A DNA stretch of 64,000 nt from Ensifer adhaerens (GTDB lineage: Bacteria; Pseudomonadota; Alphaproteobacteria; Rhizobiales; Rhizobiaceae): assembly GCF_000697965.2 (NCBI RefSeq), contig NZ_CP015880.1, positions 1,488,001 through 1,552,000 of the forward strand. The letters are read 5' to 3'. Positions within the stretch are counted from its first letter, which is position 1. Every line of letters starts with the position of its first letter. Shown here piece by piece: positions 40,370 to 49,462 of the stretch. The position numbers and the translations under genes were made by a program. A model generated the notes under the pieces. The model had not been told where the DNA came from. It did not search any database and saw only the letters and a list, made by a program, of their open reading frames with translations.

Positions 40370-41203
40370 TTAGGCGCCGAGCGTAGGATCATCGACATCG
40401 AATTCGAGCCGCATCAGGTCGTATGCCGGTTCGATATGATCAGGCGTCTCGCCTTGCACCGTGTCGTAATCCAGCGGCACGTGCATGTGTGTCAGCACCG
40501 CCCGCTTCGGCTTGAGGCGCTCGATCCAGCCGAGCGATTGCACCAGCGACAGATGGCTCGGGTGGAACTTGTACTGCAGCGTATCGATCACCAGCAGATC
40601 GAGGTCGCCGAGCTTGGCAATGGTCTCGGCCGGAAAATCGCTGACATCGCTGCAATAGGCAAAGTCGCCGATGCGGAAGCCCAGAGAATGAATATTGCCG
40701 TGAAACTGCATCAGCGGCCGGAACGCGATCGGCCCGCCGGCGCCTGATATCACCACCGGCGACAGATCATCGGCAATGATGTGCGGCTCGACGATCGGTG
40801 GATAGCCGCTGCCTGGCGGTGATTCCAGGCAATAACCAAACCCCTCGCGAATACGGCCCATCGTATAGGCATCGGCCCAGATCGGCACCCGTCTGCGGTT
40901 TTCGATGACGTAACCGCGCAAGTCGTCGATCCCGTGCAGATGGTCGGCATGGGAATGGGTATAGATCACCGCATCGATGTGGCGCACGTCCGTTGCGACC
41001 ATCTGCGCACGAAAATCCGGCCCGGTGTCGATGACGACGGTCGTCTTGCCGCCGTCGGGCGCGATTTGCTCGACGAGCAAGGCCGCGCGCATGCGCCGGT
41101 TTTTCGGATTGTCAGGATTGCAGGCGCCCCAGTCCCCGGTAATGCGCGGCACGCCTGGTGACGAGCCGCAGCCGAGGATGGTGAAAGTGCGCCGGAACGC
41201 CAC
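40370..41203 (-). CDS. MBL-fold metallo-hydrolase, PhnP-like
   Basis: This metallo-beta-lactamase fold hydrolase of 277 residues has the two-metal site motif THSHADHLHGIDDLRGY and further histidine/aspartate ligands (FHGNIHSLGF; HMHVP near the end). It resembles PhnP and tRNase Z-like phosphodiesterases; the substrate, perhaps a cyclic phosphate, is unknown. The start is GTG at 41203, one base from the tatD stop, which indicates translational coupling. It is the last gene of the metG-tatD-MBL operon, an arrangement kept in Rhizobiales. Confidence 0.88.
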   Translation of the reverse strand: MAFRRTFTILGCGSSPGVPRITGDWGACNPDNPKNRRMRAALLVEQIAPDGGKTTVVIDTGPDFRAQMVATDVRHIDAVIYTHSHADHLHGIDDLRGYVIENRRRVPIWADAYTMGRIREGFGYCLESPPGSGYPPIVEPHIIADDLSPVVISGAGGPIAFRPLMQFHGNIHSLGFRIGDFAYCSDVSDFPAETIAKLGDLDLLVIDTLQYKFHPSHLSLVQSLGWIERLKPKRAVLTHMHVPLDYDTVQGETPDHIEPAYDLMRLEFDVDDPTLGA

Positions 41204-41204
41204 G

Positions 41205-41984
41205 TCAGAGCCTCGGCATCTTGGAGAAGACGCGGAAGGCATTCTCCGTGGTGATCCTTGCAATCTCCTCAGTGGTCACGCCGATCGTCTCGGCAAGCAC
41301 GGCTGCCGTATGGGCAACGTAAGCCGGCTCGTTGCGCTTGCCGCGGAACGGCTTCGGCGCGAGGTACGGCGCGTCGGTTTCGACGATCATCCGGTCATGC
41401 GGCACGGTCTTGGCGATTTCACGCAGCTCTTCGGATTTCGGGAAAGTCAGGATGCCCGAAAAGGACACGTAGCCGCCGAGCTCCACGCCGACACGGGCGA
41501 GCTCCGGACCGGAAGAGAAGCAGTGCAGAAGGAAAGGGAAGGCCCCCTTCCCGGTTTCCTCGGTCAGGATCGCCGCCATGTCCTCATCGGCCGAGCGGCT
41601 GTGAATGACGAGCGGCAGGCCGGTCTCGCGGGCAGCCGCAATGTGACGACGCAGGCCCTCGACCTGGGCCTCGCGCGGCGCATTGTCATAGAAGTAATCA
41701 AGACCCGCCTCGCCGATCGCCACCACCTTCGGATGGGCCGAAAGCCGCACGAGATCCTCGGTGGTGATATCAAGCTCCTCGTCGGCGTTGTGCGGATGGG
41801 TGCCGACGGAACAGAAGACGTTCGGATAGGCCTCGGCGATCGCAAGGATCGTCTCGAACCGCTTCACGCGGGTCGAGATCGTGATCATCTGCCCGACACC
41901 GGCCTCGCGCGCCCGCGCGACGATTGCGTCGCGCTCCGCTTCGAAATCGGGGAAGTCCAGATGGCAATGGGTATCGATCAGCAT
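41205..41984 (-). CDS. TatD-family metal-dependent hydrolase
   Basis: This metal-dependent hydrolase of the amidohydrolase superfamily has 259 residues. Its metal-binding start MLIDTHCHLDF is intact, as are VGTHPHNADE, AIGEAGLDYFYD and IVETDAPYLAPKPFRGKRNE near the C-terminus. Homologues act as 3'-5' DNases or deoxyribonucleases. The ATG at 41984 is chosen over TTG at 41990. It overlaps neither neighbour but is 12 bases from the metG stop and 1 base from the MBL gene. Confidence 0.93.
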   Translation of the reverse strand: MLIDTHCHLDFPDFEAERDAIVARAREAGVGQMITISTRVKRFETILAIAEAYPNVFCSVGTHPHNADEELDITTEDLVRLSAHPKVVAIGEAGLDYFYDNAPREAQVEGLRRHIAAARETGLPLVIHSRSADEDMAAILTEETGKGAFPFLLHCFSSGPELARVGVELGGYVSFSGILTFPKSEELREIAKTVPHDRMIVETDAPYLAPKPFRGKRNEPAYVAHTAAVLAETIGVTTEEIARITTENAFRVFSKMPRL

Positions 41985-41996
41985 GCTCAAGATGCC

Positions 41997-43550
41997 TTAC
42001 TGCGCTTCGGGTGCCACATAGCGCGGGAAGACCGGCTTCGGCGCCTCGAGCGGCGTGCCCGAGGCGAGACGTCCGGCCTCGCCGAGCGCTGCGAAGTCGC
42101 GCTTGTCGGCGGGTGCAGCCACCAGGTCGAGCAGCTTCGCCGAGGATTCCGGCATGAACGGCTGAAGCAGGATTGCGATCTGGCGCACGACTTCGGCCGT
42201 CACGTAAAGCACTGTGCCCATGCGCGCTGGATCGGTCTTTTTCAGCGCCCAGGGCTCCTGGCCGGCGAAGTAGCGGTCGGTCTCGGAGACGACGGCGATG
42301 ATCGCCGCCAGCGCCCGGTGGATCATCTGCTTACCCATCTCGTCGCGCGTGATCTCGTGCAGCGCGTCGGCGGCGGCCAGCATCGCTTTGTCTTCGTCGG
42401 TCAGGGGGCCGCACACGGGCACCTGGCCGTCGCAGTTCTTGACGATCATCGACAGCGAGCGGCTCGCCAGGTTGCCGATGCCGTTGGCAAGGTCGGAATT
42501 GATGCGGGTCGCGATCCCTTCCTCGCTATAGCTGCCGTCCTGGCCGAACGACACCTCGCGCAGGAAGAAATAGCGGATCTGGTCGAGACCGAAATGCTCG
42601 ACGAGGTTGAACGGGTCGACGACGTTGCCGAGCGACTTCGACATCTTCTCGCCCTTGTTGAGCAGGAAGCCGTGCGCGAAGACGCGCTTGGGCAGCGGCA
42701 GGCCGGCCGACATCAGGAACGCCGGCCAATAGACCGCGTGGAAGCGGATAATGTCCTTGCCGATCACATGGATGTTCGCTGGCCAGAACTTGGCGCGCGG
42801 GCCCTTGGGATCGTCGAGATAACCGGTCGCGGTGATGTAGTTCGTCAGCGCGTCGACCCAGACATACATGACATGCGCCGGATCGTTCGGCACCTTGATG
42901 CCCCAGTCGAAGGTGGTGCGCGAAACCGAGAGGTCCTTGAGGCCGGACTTCACGAAGGAGATCACTTCGTTGCGGCGCTCGGCCGGGCCGATGAAATCCG
43001 GATTCTCTTCGTAGTGCTTCAGCAGCTTGTCCTGGTATTCGGACAGCTTGAAGAAGTAGCTCTGCTCCTCGACCCACTCGACCGGCGTCCCCTGCGGGCC
43101 GTAGCGCACGCCGTCGGCGCGCAGCTCGGTCTCGTTCTCCTGATAATAGGCTTCGTCGCGCACCGAATACCAGCCGGCGTAGGAGTCCTTGTAGAGGTCG
43201 CCCGCCTCGCCCATGCGGATCCAGATGTCCTGCGACGCCTGATGGTGGCGCTGCTCGGTCGTGCGGATGAAATCGTCGTTGGACGCGTTCAGGGCCACGG
43301 CCATCTTCTGGAATTCGGCCGAATTGCGGTCGGCAAGTTCCTGCGGCGTCACGCCTTCCTTGCGCGCCGTCTGCTGCATCTTCTGCCCGTGCTCGTCCGT
43401 GCCGGTCAGGAAGAAAACCTCACGTCCGTCGAGGCGCTGGTAGCGCGCCATGGCATCCGTCGCGATCAGTTCATAGGCATGGCCGATGTGCGGCTTGCCG
43501 TTCGGGTAGGAAATCGCTGTCGTGATGTAGAAGGGGGACGTGTCTCTCAT
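41997..43550 (-). CDS. metG: Methionine-tRNA ligase
   Basis: MetRS charges tRNA-Met with methionine. This is the short form of 517 residues, with no C-terminal tRNA-binding/dimerisation domain, as is common in alphaproteobacteria. The class I signatures are HIGH at residues 21-24 ([10 protein letters not shown]) and KMSKS near residue 300 ([12 protein letters not shown]), with the anticodon-binding helical bundle after it. The ATG at 43550 ([11 protein letters not shown]) fits family starts; the upstream in-frame extension has no conservation. It is followed by tatD 12 bases later. Confidence 0.97.
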   Translation of the reverse strand: MRDTSPFYITTAISYPNGKPHIGHAYELIATDAMARYQRLDGREVFFLTGTDEHGQKMQQTARKEGVTPQELADRNSAEFQKMAVALNASNDDFIRTTEQRHHQASQDIWIRMGEAGDLYKDSYAGWYSVRDEAYYQENETELRADGVRYGPQGTPVEWVEEQSYFFKLSEYQDKLLKHYEENPDFIGPAERRNEVISFVKSGLKDLSVSRTTFDWGIKVPNDPAHVMYVWVDALTNYITATGYLDDPKGPRAKFWPANIHVIGKDIIRFHAVYWPAFLMSAGLPLPKRVFAHGFLLNKGEKMSKSLGNVVDPFNLVEHFGLDQIRYFFLREVSFGQDGSYSEEGIATRINSDLANGIGNLASRSLSMIVKNCDGQVPVCGPLTDEDKAMLAAADALHEITRDEMGKQMIHRALAAIIAVVSETDRYFAGQEPWALKKTDPARMGTVLYVTAEVVRQIAILLQPFMPESSAKLLDLVAAPADKRDFAALGEAGRLASGTPLEAPKPVFPRYVAPEAQ

Positions 43551-43726
43551 AGGCGGATTCGATCTATCTCGGATTAAGCTACGCACGCTCTTAGCGCATA
43601 CGCTGTTAGGAAGAAACATGCGATCCATGAAAAGCCCGGCCGAAGCGGCCGCCGCCACCGCCCTCCTCCTTGCGCGCCCCGCGTGCAAGATTTAGAACAA
43701 ACAGGAAACAAATGAAGGGGTGAGTC

Positions 43727-44032
43727 GTGCTGGATCAACTTGGCAGCCAATTTGAAACCGCGTCGGCCGGCTATGCCGCTGCGCACGGGATCGAGCGCGA
43801 CCCCGACTGGTTCATTTTGAAGATGCAGGAGGAAATGGGGGAACTGACCCAGGCCTGGAACAAGCTGAGCGGTCGCGGGCGGTCCCAGGGGAAATCGCCG
43901 GACGACCTCCGGGCACAGATGGCCGACGAGACCGCAGACCTTCTTGGGCACGTCCTGCTCTTCGCGCAACACCACAAGCTGGACCTCCAGGCGGCGATCG
44001 AGCGAAAATGGCGTTTTCAGCCGGCGCTATAG
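43727..44032 (+). CDS. MazG-like nucleotide pyrophosphohydrolase
   Basis: This protein of 101 residues has the MazG-type all-alpha NTP pyrophosphohydrolase core. The metal-binding glutamates are in MQEEMGELTQAWNKL and the DETADLLGHVLLFAQHH helix. Such enzymes hydrolyse (d)NTPs to monophosphates and are thought to clear damaged or excess nucleotides. The start is GTG at 43727 after an AAGGGG ribosome site. It runs opposite to the surrounding operon and overlaps the holB stop by 6 bases at its 3' end. Being next to tmk-holB genes fits a role in nucleotide handling. Confidence 0.88.
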   Translation: MLDQLGSQFETASAGYAAAHGIERDPDWFILKMQEEMGELTQAWNKLSGRGRSQGKSPDDLRAQMADETADLLGHVLLFAQHHKLDLQAAIERKWRFQPAL

Positions 44033-45055
44033 CGCCGCTTTCATATCGTCGAGCAGCGACAGAATGGTCTGCTTTCGGTCGAGATTATAGGCATCGCTGA
44101 CCGTCAGTCGCTCGGTCACGGAGGCTGACAGTCGGGCGAAGCGTTCGGCGCGCATGATATCGCCCGAAACGGCCGCCTCCCGCGCCTCGCGCATGATGCG
44201 ATCGCTGGCAAGGGCCTGGAAGAAATCGAAGATCGTTTCGCTGTCCTTGCCGGCGAGGGCATCGGCGAGCTTGTGCATGTTTTTCCGGACAGACGGTCCC
44301 TGCCCTGCAAGGATGCCCTCGAAGGTTGCCGCGATTTCCAGTCCGCCATAGTTGATCAGCTTCAGCGCCTCGGCGACGCTGCCGCTGGCGGCTGCGATGA
44401 TGCGCCCGGCATTCTCGCCCTCGAGATCGAAACCGAGATGGGCCAATGCCTGGCCGAGCGGTGCTGCGTCGAGCGGCTTCAGTCGCAGCGGCAGGCAGCG
44501 CGAGCGGATCGTCGGCAGCAGTTTTCCGGGTGCATGCGTCAGCACCAGGAACAGCGAGCGGCGCGGCGGTTCCTCGAGGATCTTCAGGATGGCGTTGGCC
44601 GCATTGCGATTGAGATCGTCGGCCGGATCGATGATGACGATGCGCCAATTGCCCGTGCCGGAGGTCTGGCTGAAGAACTTGCCCGCGCGCCGGACCTCGT
44701 CGACGGTGATCGCCCCCTTCGCCCTTCCCGTCTTTTCATCGATCGGGCGGGCCAGGTGCAGGAGATTGTGTGAGGCGCCGGAGGCAAGCTGCCTGCCGAT
44801 CGCAGAGGTCGGGTCCGGGTCGGCAAGCGTTTCAGGCGCATCGGCCGGTTCAGGATTTTTTAGGATGTGATGGGCAAAGCGGAAGGCAAGCGTCGCCTTG
44901 CCGATCCCTTCCGGCCCTTCGATCAGGATCGCGTGGTGCCCCTTGCCGGAGCGATAGCTCTGCGCCAGGAAGGCTTCCGCCTGCTCATGGCCGAACAGGC
45001 GATTGTTCTCAGCGGGCGCAATGGCGCCATCAAGGACCCCGGCTCTTTCGCTCAT
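44027..45055 (-). CDS. holB: DNA polymerase III delta-prime subunit
   Basis: The delta-prime subunit is part of the clamp loader that places the beta clamp on DNA. The protein has 342 residues with an AAA+ fold: P-loop-like [15 protein letters not shown], the sensor region [19 protein letters not shown] and the arginine-rich [12 protein letters not shown]. The zinc-type cysteine cluster of typical delta-prime proteins is not obvious. The start overlaps the tmk stop by 4 bases (ATGA type), so the two are coupled. It follows the usual tmk-holB order of proteobacteria. Confidence 0.95.
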   Translation of the reverse strand: MSERAGVLDGAIAPAENNRLFGHEQAEAFLAQSYRSGKGHHAILIEGPEGIGKATLAFRFAHHILKNPEPADAPETLADPDPTSAIGRQLASGASHNLLHLARPIDEKTGRAKGAITVDEVRRAGKFFSQTSGTGNWRIVIIDPADDLNRNAANAILKILEEPPRRSLFLVLTHAPGKLLPTIRSRCLPLRLKPLDAAPLGQALAHLGFDLEGENAGRIIAAASGSVAEALKLINYGGLEIAATFEGILAGQGPSVRKNMHKLADALAGKDSETIFDFFQALASDRIMREAREAAVSGDIMRAERFARLSASVTERLTVSDAYNLDRKQTILSLLDDMKAAL

Positions 45056-45735
45056 GACACGGCTTCCTCGGCGGACGTGTCCGTGCCGTCGCCATGCGGC
45101 AGAAGTGCTTCGACAAGCGAAAGCACCTCGGCGGCGATGGCCTCAACCGGCTGCGTCGCATCCACCACCCGGCACCGCTCGGAATCGCGTCTGGCAATGT
45201 CGAGAAAGGCGTCGCGCCGCTTCTCGTGGGTCTCTAGCTGTTCCTTTTCGAAACGATCGGGATTGTCGTCGCCGGCGCGGCGTTGCGCCCGCTCGAGGCC
45301 GACGCTGGCGGGCAGGTCGAAGATCACGGTGCGGTCCGGCACGACACCGTCGATTGCTACCCGCTCCAGGCTTTCGACGAAGCTTTGTTCGAGATTGCCG
45401 GTGATGCCCTGGTAGACGCGCGAAGAATCCATGAAGCGGTCGCAAAGCACGATAATGCCCTTGTCGAGCGATGGCCGGATGACCTCCTCGACATGGTCGC
45501 TGCGGGCTGCGGCAAAGAGAATCGCCTCCATCCGCACTCCGAAGGATTCCGCAGCCCCCGAAAGCAGCACGTGACGCACCGCCTCGGCGCCGGGAGAACC
45601 ACCCGGCTCGCGCGTCGTCAGTACCTCGTAGCCGCGGGCGCGCAGGGAATCGGCTAGCAGGCGGAGCTGCGTCGACTTGCCGGCACCTTCCCCGCCTTCG
45701 AATGTTACGAATAGACCTTTTTTCAGCGACACCAT
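45052..45735 (-). CDS. tmk: Thymidylate kinase
   Basis: Tmk phosphorylates dTMP to dTDP with ATP. The 227-residue protein has the P-loop [17 protein letters not shown], the DRX motif [14 protein letters not shown] and the LID-region arginines ([17 protein letters not shown]). The ATG at 45735 ([14 protein letters not shown]) is favoured over the upstream frame start at 45753. It is the first gene of the tmk-holB pair, downstream of dacA by about 100 bases. Confidence 0.96.
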   Translation of the reverse strand: MVSLKKGLFVTFEGGEGAGKSTQLRLLADSLRARGYEVLTTREPGGSPGAEAVRHVLLSGAAESFGVRMEAILFAAARSDHVEEVIRPSLDKGIIVLCDRFMDSSRVYQGITGNLEQSFVESLERVAIDGVVPDRTVIFDLPASVGLERAQRRAGDDNPDRFEKEQLETHEKRRDAFLDIARRDSERCRVVDATQPVEAIAAEVLSLVEALLPHGDGTDTSAEEAVS

Positions 45736-45836
45736 GCTTTCCCGTATCGGCATGCGATTTGGCCCTGTTTAGCCGATTGGTCCTCCGGGCGAAACCGTCA
45801 GGTGACGATTTGGAGAGGCATTCCAGTGAGCGCGGC

Positions 45837-46997
45837 TCAGAGCCAGAAGAAAAGCAGTTCCTGCAGGGCGTCGACCGCGCGGCTCGTCAGGGTTCCCTGC
45901 CCCACCGCGCCGGCCGTCTTGACCGGGACCTCGCGCAACAGTTTCTCGCCGTTCCACAGCTTGACGACGCCGACTTCCGTGCCGGCCGTCACCGGCGCCC
46001 GCAAGGGCCACTTGTAGACGATGCGCGCCGTCAGCCGCTCGGGATTGTTGACCGGCAGCAGCACGTCGACCGGACCACCGGCCACCAACGCGACGTGAGA
46101 CGCGTCGCCGCCATAGACGGCCGCCTCGCCGATCGATTCTCCGTCGGCGAAGATCCGCTTCTTCTCGAAGGCGGTCATCGCCCAGTCGAGAACCTTGCGG
46201 CTCTCCTCGATGCGTTCCTTGTCGGTTTCAAGGCCGCCCATCGCGAGATAAACGCGGCGGTCACCGCGTTGCAGCGACGCGGCGAGCGAAAAGCCGAAAC
46301 CTTCGGCAAAGCCCGTTGCCAGGCCGTCCACGCCGATATTGGCGGAGATCAGCGGGTTCTTGTTGCGTTGGAGGATCTTGTTCCATTCGAATTCCGGCTG
46401 CGAATAGAGCCGGTAGAGATCGGGATGCGCTTCGTGCAGGTGGCGGACGAGCGTCACCAGTTCGCTCATTGTGATCTTGTTGCCGGGATCGGGCAGCCCG
46501 GTCGCGTTGCGGAAGGTCGCGACCGGCATGCCGAGTTCGCGCGCGCGCGCCGTCATGCGCTCGGCAAATGCACCTTCGCTGCCGGTCATGCCCTCGGCGA
46601 GAATGATGCAGGCGTCGTTGGCCAGCTGAACGGCCACGCCCTGCAGGAGATCGGCGACCCGGATGCGCGACTTCAGAGCGGCAAACATCGTCGAGGTGCC
46701 GGCCGGCGCGCCGCCGGTCCGCCACGCATGCTCCGATACGTCGTAGAGGGTTTCGGGCGAGACTTCGCCCTTGCCGAGCGCCTCGGCGACGACCTCCATG
46801 GTCATCAGCTTGGCAAGCGAGGCTGGCGGGATCGGGTCGTTTTCGGCACGCGAGAAAAGCACCGTGCCGGTTTCTGCATCGACCAGCAGGATCTGCTTTG
46901 CCTTGGTGTCGAAGGCGGGTGCCGGCGTTTGCGCGAATGCGGCGCCGGCAAACAACGCAAGGCCAAGGAAAGCGGCCGAAAGCATCTTCATGCGCAT
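45837..46997 (-). CDS. dacA: D-alanyl-D-alanine carboxypeptidase family protein (DacA/PBP5-like) with altered motifs
   Basis: This penicillin-binding-protein-fold enzyme of 386 residues has a signal peptide (MRMKMLSAAFLGLALFAGAA, cleaved after AQA). The catalytic SxxK is intact, Ser60-Leu-Ala-Lys63 (PPASLAKLMT). The second motif, normally SxN, is Leu125-Ala-Asn127 (VQLANDACI). The third, normally KTG, is Ala227-Thr-Gly229 (GLATGF). Family members remove the terminal D-alanine from peptidoglycan pentapeptides. With both altered motifs, activity may be low or specialised. The ending RAVDALQELLFFWL resembles the amphipathic membrane-anchor helix. It lies after rlpA on the same strand. Confidence 0.9.
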   Translation of the reverse strand: MRMKMLSAAFLGLALFAGAAFAQTPAPAFDTKAKQILLVDAETGTVLFSRAENDPIPPASLAKLMTMEVVAEALGKGEVSPETLYDVSEHAWRTGGAPAGTSTMFAALKSRIRVADLLQGVAVQLANDACIILAEGMTGSEGAFAERMTARARELGMPVATFRNATGLPDPGNKITMSELVTLVRHLHEAHPDLYRLYSQPEFEWNKILQRNKNPLISANIGVDGLATGFAEGFGFSLAASLQRGDRRVYLAMGGLETDKERIEESRKVLDWAMTAFEKKRIFADGESIGEAAVYGGDASHVALVAGGPVDVLLPVNNPERLTARIVYKWPLRAPVTAGTEVGVVKLWNGEKLLREVPVKTAGAVGQGTLTSRAVDALQELLFFWL

Positions 46998-47060
46998 GGG
47001 AAACTCCGGTTTCCCCTCGGGCATAGCAGCGTGGTCATTTTGGCACAACGCCGAGAACTG

Positions 47061-48095
47061 TTAACGGGCCGAACCGTTCGTTTTCTGGCGCTTGGCGTAG
47101 TCGACGATGACTTGCGGCGTTAGCTGCTTCTTGTCGACCATGATCGCTTCGAAGGGCGATTCGGCGTCGCTGACGCGAACTTCGTAATAGGCAGCCGCAT
47201 AGGCCATGTTGCCGTCGGGCATCGGAATGTACTCCGGCCGCTCGCGCGGGATCGGGCCGATTTCCGGCAGCATGACGAATTCGTTGAACGACGCCGGCTG
47301 CTGGGCAAACTGCGGCACGGGCGCGGCCATCGCGGTGACCGGTTCGCTGACGTCGAGCGACGCCTTGGCCGGCACGGTGATGGTGCCGAGGCTTTGCTTG
47401 CGGAACGGTTCGTTCGAGGCAACCATCACGCCGGTTGCAATCTGCCCTTCGGGCATGATGCTCGGGCCGCGCTGGCCCTTCTCGACATAGGACGCCATGA
47501 GGTAAGGCATGTCGTTACCTTCGAGCGGTGCGCGGCCGACATATTGCACCTTCACCTGTGCGCTGCCCTTGCGCTTGATGTCGAGCAGGTCTGCCGTTTT
47601 CGAGGAAACGTCGATGATGCGGCCGTATTCGTAGGGGCCGCGATCGTTGACGCGCACGATGACCGAGGTGCCGTTTTCCATGTTGGTGACGCGGGCGTAG
47701 CTCGGCAGCGGAAACGTCGGATGGGCGGCCGACAGATGCGCCTTGTCGTAGACTTCGCCGTTGGCGGTCAGGCGTCCGTGGAAGGCGGAGCCGTACCAGG
47801 ATGCCATACCCGTCTTGTTATAGCCGAAGTCTTCCTTGGGCTGGTACCACTTGCCCTTGACCTGATAGGCCTTGCCGACCTGAAAGCGTCCGCCGCCCTT
47901 CGGGATTTTGTTGCCGGTGGCAACGCGCGGGCTCGCCTTTACGCCATAGACGGATTCAGGAAAGTACTCCTTGCTCCGCGCAGTTTTCTTGACATTCGAC
48001 GTGGAGCCGCAGGCGGCAAGCGTTACGCACAGTGCCGGGATCGCCGCAAGGCGCAGTCCCTTGACCAGATATGCCGCATTTTTATTGGAGGTCAT
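47061..48095 (-). CDS. rlpA: Septal-ring lytic transglycosylase, RlpA-type lipoprotein
   Basis: This outer-membrane lipoprotein of 344 residues has a lipobox LAACGS (Cys29) after a hydrophobic leader. The double-psi beta-barrel core has GMASWYGSAFHGRLTANGE, the catalytic aspartate in VRVNDRGPYEYGRIID and the closing DLLDIKRKGSAQVKVQYVG. RlpA cleaves naked glycan strands at the division septum. No C-terminal SPOR domain is recognisable, only a long variable tail. The ATG at 48095 is chosen over the GTG at 48104. It is upstream of dacA on the same strand, both acting on peptidoglycan. Confidence 0.9.
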   Translation of the reverse strand: MTSNKNAAYLVKGLRLAAIPALCVTLAACGSTSNVKKTARSKEYFPESVYGVKASPRVATGNKIPKGGGRFQVGKAYQVKGKWYQPKEDFGYNKTGMASWYGSAFHGRLTANGEVYDKAHLSAAHPTFPLPSYARVTNMENGTSVIVRVNDRGPYEYGRIIDVSSKTADLLDIKRKGSAQVKVQYVGRAPLEGNDMPYLMASYVEKGQRGPSIMPEGQIATGVMVASNEPFRKQSLGTITVPAKASLDVSEPVTAMAAPVPQFAQQPASFNEFVMLPEIGPIPRERPEYIPMPDGNMAYAAAYYEVRVSDAESPFEAIMVDKKQLTPQVIVDYAKRQKTNGSAR

Positions 48096-48406
48096 CTGTC
48101 CCACAACATCGATCGATAAAGCCGTACTCGAAACCTGCCGCTTACCCCCAGCGGAAATCTCGACGTCCCGAAACGGAACAGGTGTGTATTCATGACATCA
48201 TCAAGGCAAAAATGCGAACTCATCCACAGGCCGGCTCCGCATTTCGTGAGTTATGGTTTACGGCTGGTTAACGTGATCGGGCCCGGCGCCTGCTCTTCAA
48301 AGCGGTCGAGAAAATCTTGCAGCGACGCATGTTAATTCTTGCAAAGCGCCAAGGCTTCGCGCAATAACGCCGTGCCCGGCACGCAGTCGCGCGGTGCTTC
48401 AGGCAA

Positions 48407-48496
48407 GGACAGGTGGCCGAGTGGTTTAAGGCTCTGGTCTTGAAAACCAGCGTACGGGAAACCGTACCGTGGGTTCGAATCCCACCCTGTCCGCCA
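48407..48496 (+). tRNA. tRNA-Ser (anticodon TGA, reads UCA)
   Basis: The 90-base gene includes an encoded CCA. The acceptor arms are GGACAGG and CCTGTCC with discriminator G; the anticodon arm is CTGGT and ACCAG with TGA at 48441-48443 in the loop CTTGAAA. A long variable arm (GTACGG/CCGTAC) and the T arm GTGGG..TTCGAAT..CCCAC are all present, as expected for type II tRNA-Ser. It lies just upstream of the CBS-BON gene. Confidence 0.98.
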
Positions 48497-48594
48497 TTTC
48501 CCTTTTCTCCACCCATTAGTTGTCGAACCGACGAGATGGGACTACCTTACGAAGCGAAATGACGGTGCCAAGTCCTTTGGGGAGCGGGATCGAC

Positions 48595-49260
48595 ATGCGC
48601 GTTAAAGATGTAATGACGACGTCGGTCGTCAAGCTGTCCCCTGACAACAGCGTCAGGCAGGCAGCCCGGATCATGCTCGACAATCATGTCAGTGGCCTTC
48701 CCGTGGTCGACGGTGATGGAGCCCTGGTGGGCGTCATCAGCGAAGGCGACCTCATTCGCCGGAGCGAGCTTGGCGGCGGCATTCCGGTCGCCGACCCGGC
48801 CGGGGCCGCGGACGAGCGGGCGAGCGCCTATGTGCGCCGATCCTCCTGGAGGGTCGGTGATGCCATGACGGCCAATCCCGTGACCATCGATGAGGATGCC
48901 TCGGTCGCGCGCGTCGCGTCTCTGATGCGGGAGCGCGGCATCAAGCGTGTACCGGTGCTTAGAAACGGCCTTGTTGTCGGTATCGTCAGTCGCGCCGATC
49001 TGCTGCAGGCGATCTTGTCCGCAAAGCAAGACGAGACGGCGGCCGGCGACGAAGCCATCCGGCGCAGTATCCTGGTGCGCATCGGCGAAAATACCGGTCT
49101 TGAAGGCCTGGACATAAAGGTCGCCGTGACCGACGGCATCGTGCACCTCTGGGGCAACGTGGATACCGCCGATTGCCGTAAGGCGGCCCGCATCCTCGCT
49201 GAGAACGTGCGCGGCGTTCGCGGCGTGGTCGAGCACTACGCCGAGCCCTATCCGCAATAA
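48595..49260 (+). CDS. CBS-pair and BON-domain protein
   Basis: This 221-residue protein has two CBS domains: [19 protein letters not shown] with [20 protein letters not shown] (about 1-65), and [19 protein letters not shown] with [19 protein letters not shown] (about 85-145). A C-terminal BON domain ([19 protein letters not shown]) follows. CBS pairs bind adenylate ligands and act as energy sensors; BON domains bind phospholipid. In rhizobia such proteins often accompany low-oxygen or stress genes; no regulatory site of that kind was recognised here. The ATG at 48595 has a GGGGAGCGGG ribosome site. It lies 98 bases after the tRNA-Ser. Confidence 0.9.
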   Translation: MRVKDVMTTSVVKLSPDNSVRQAARIMLDNHVSGLPVVDGDGALVGVISEGDLIRRSELGGGIPVADPAGAADERASAYVRRSSWRVGDAMTANPVTIDEDASVARVASLMRERGIKRVPVLRNGLVVGIVSRADLLQAILSAKQDETAAGDEAIRRSILVRIGENTGLEGLDIKVAVTDGIVHLWGNVDTADCRKAARILAENVRGVRGVVEHYAEPYPQ

Positions 49261-49276
49261 GATATGCGTCGAGACC

Positions 49277-49297
49277 GCCGCGGCATGTGTCCGCGGC
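49277..49297. repeat. GC-rich hairpin after the CBS-BON gene
   Basis: GCCGCGG/CCGCGGC with a 7-base loop, 17 bases after the stop. No T run follows, so a terminator role is doubtful. Confidence 0.3.
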
Positions 49298-49462
49298 GCT
49301 GCAAGCGTATTCCTGCTGCTGTCGTTCCAACTTCAAGCGTTCCACCATCCTGCCCGCCGAAAAAACAGCAACGACCGTAGCGAATTCGAGAGACTGCGAT
49401 GGCTTGCGCGACGGCAAGCTGGAGGGAATTTCAGCATAGGTCCTTTTGACCGGGAGGCTCAG

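Noticed and set aside
40977..43577. Open frame of 866 codons on the plus strand across the MBL, tatD and metG genes
   Set aside because: It is the complement of three well-supported genes in GC-rich sequence and has the same low-complexity Arg/Val/Asp composition.
48277..48520. Minus-strand frame of 82 codons across the tRNA-Ser
   Set aside because: It reads through the tRNA gene, a frequent false call caused by the tRNA sequence itself.
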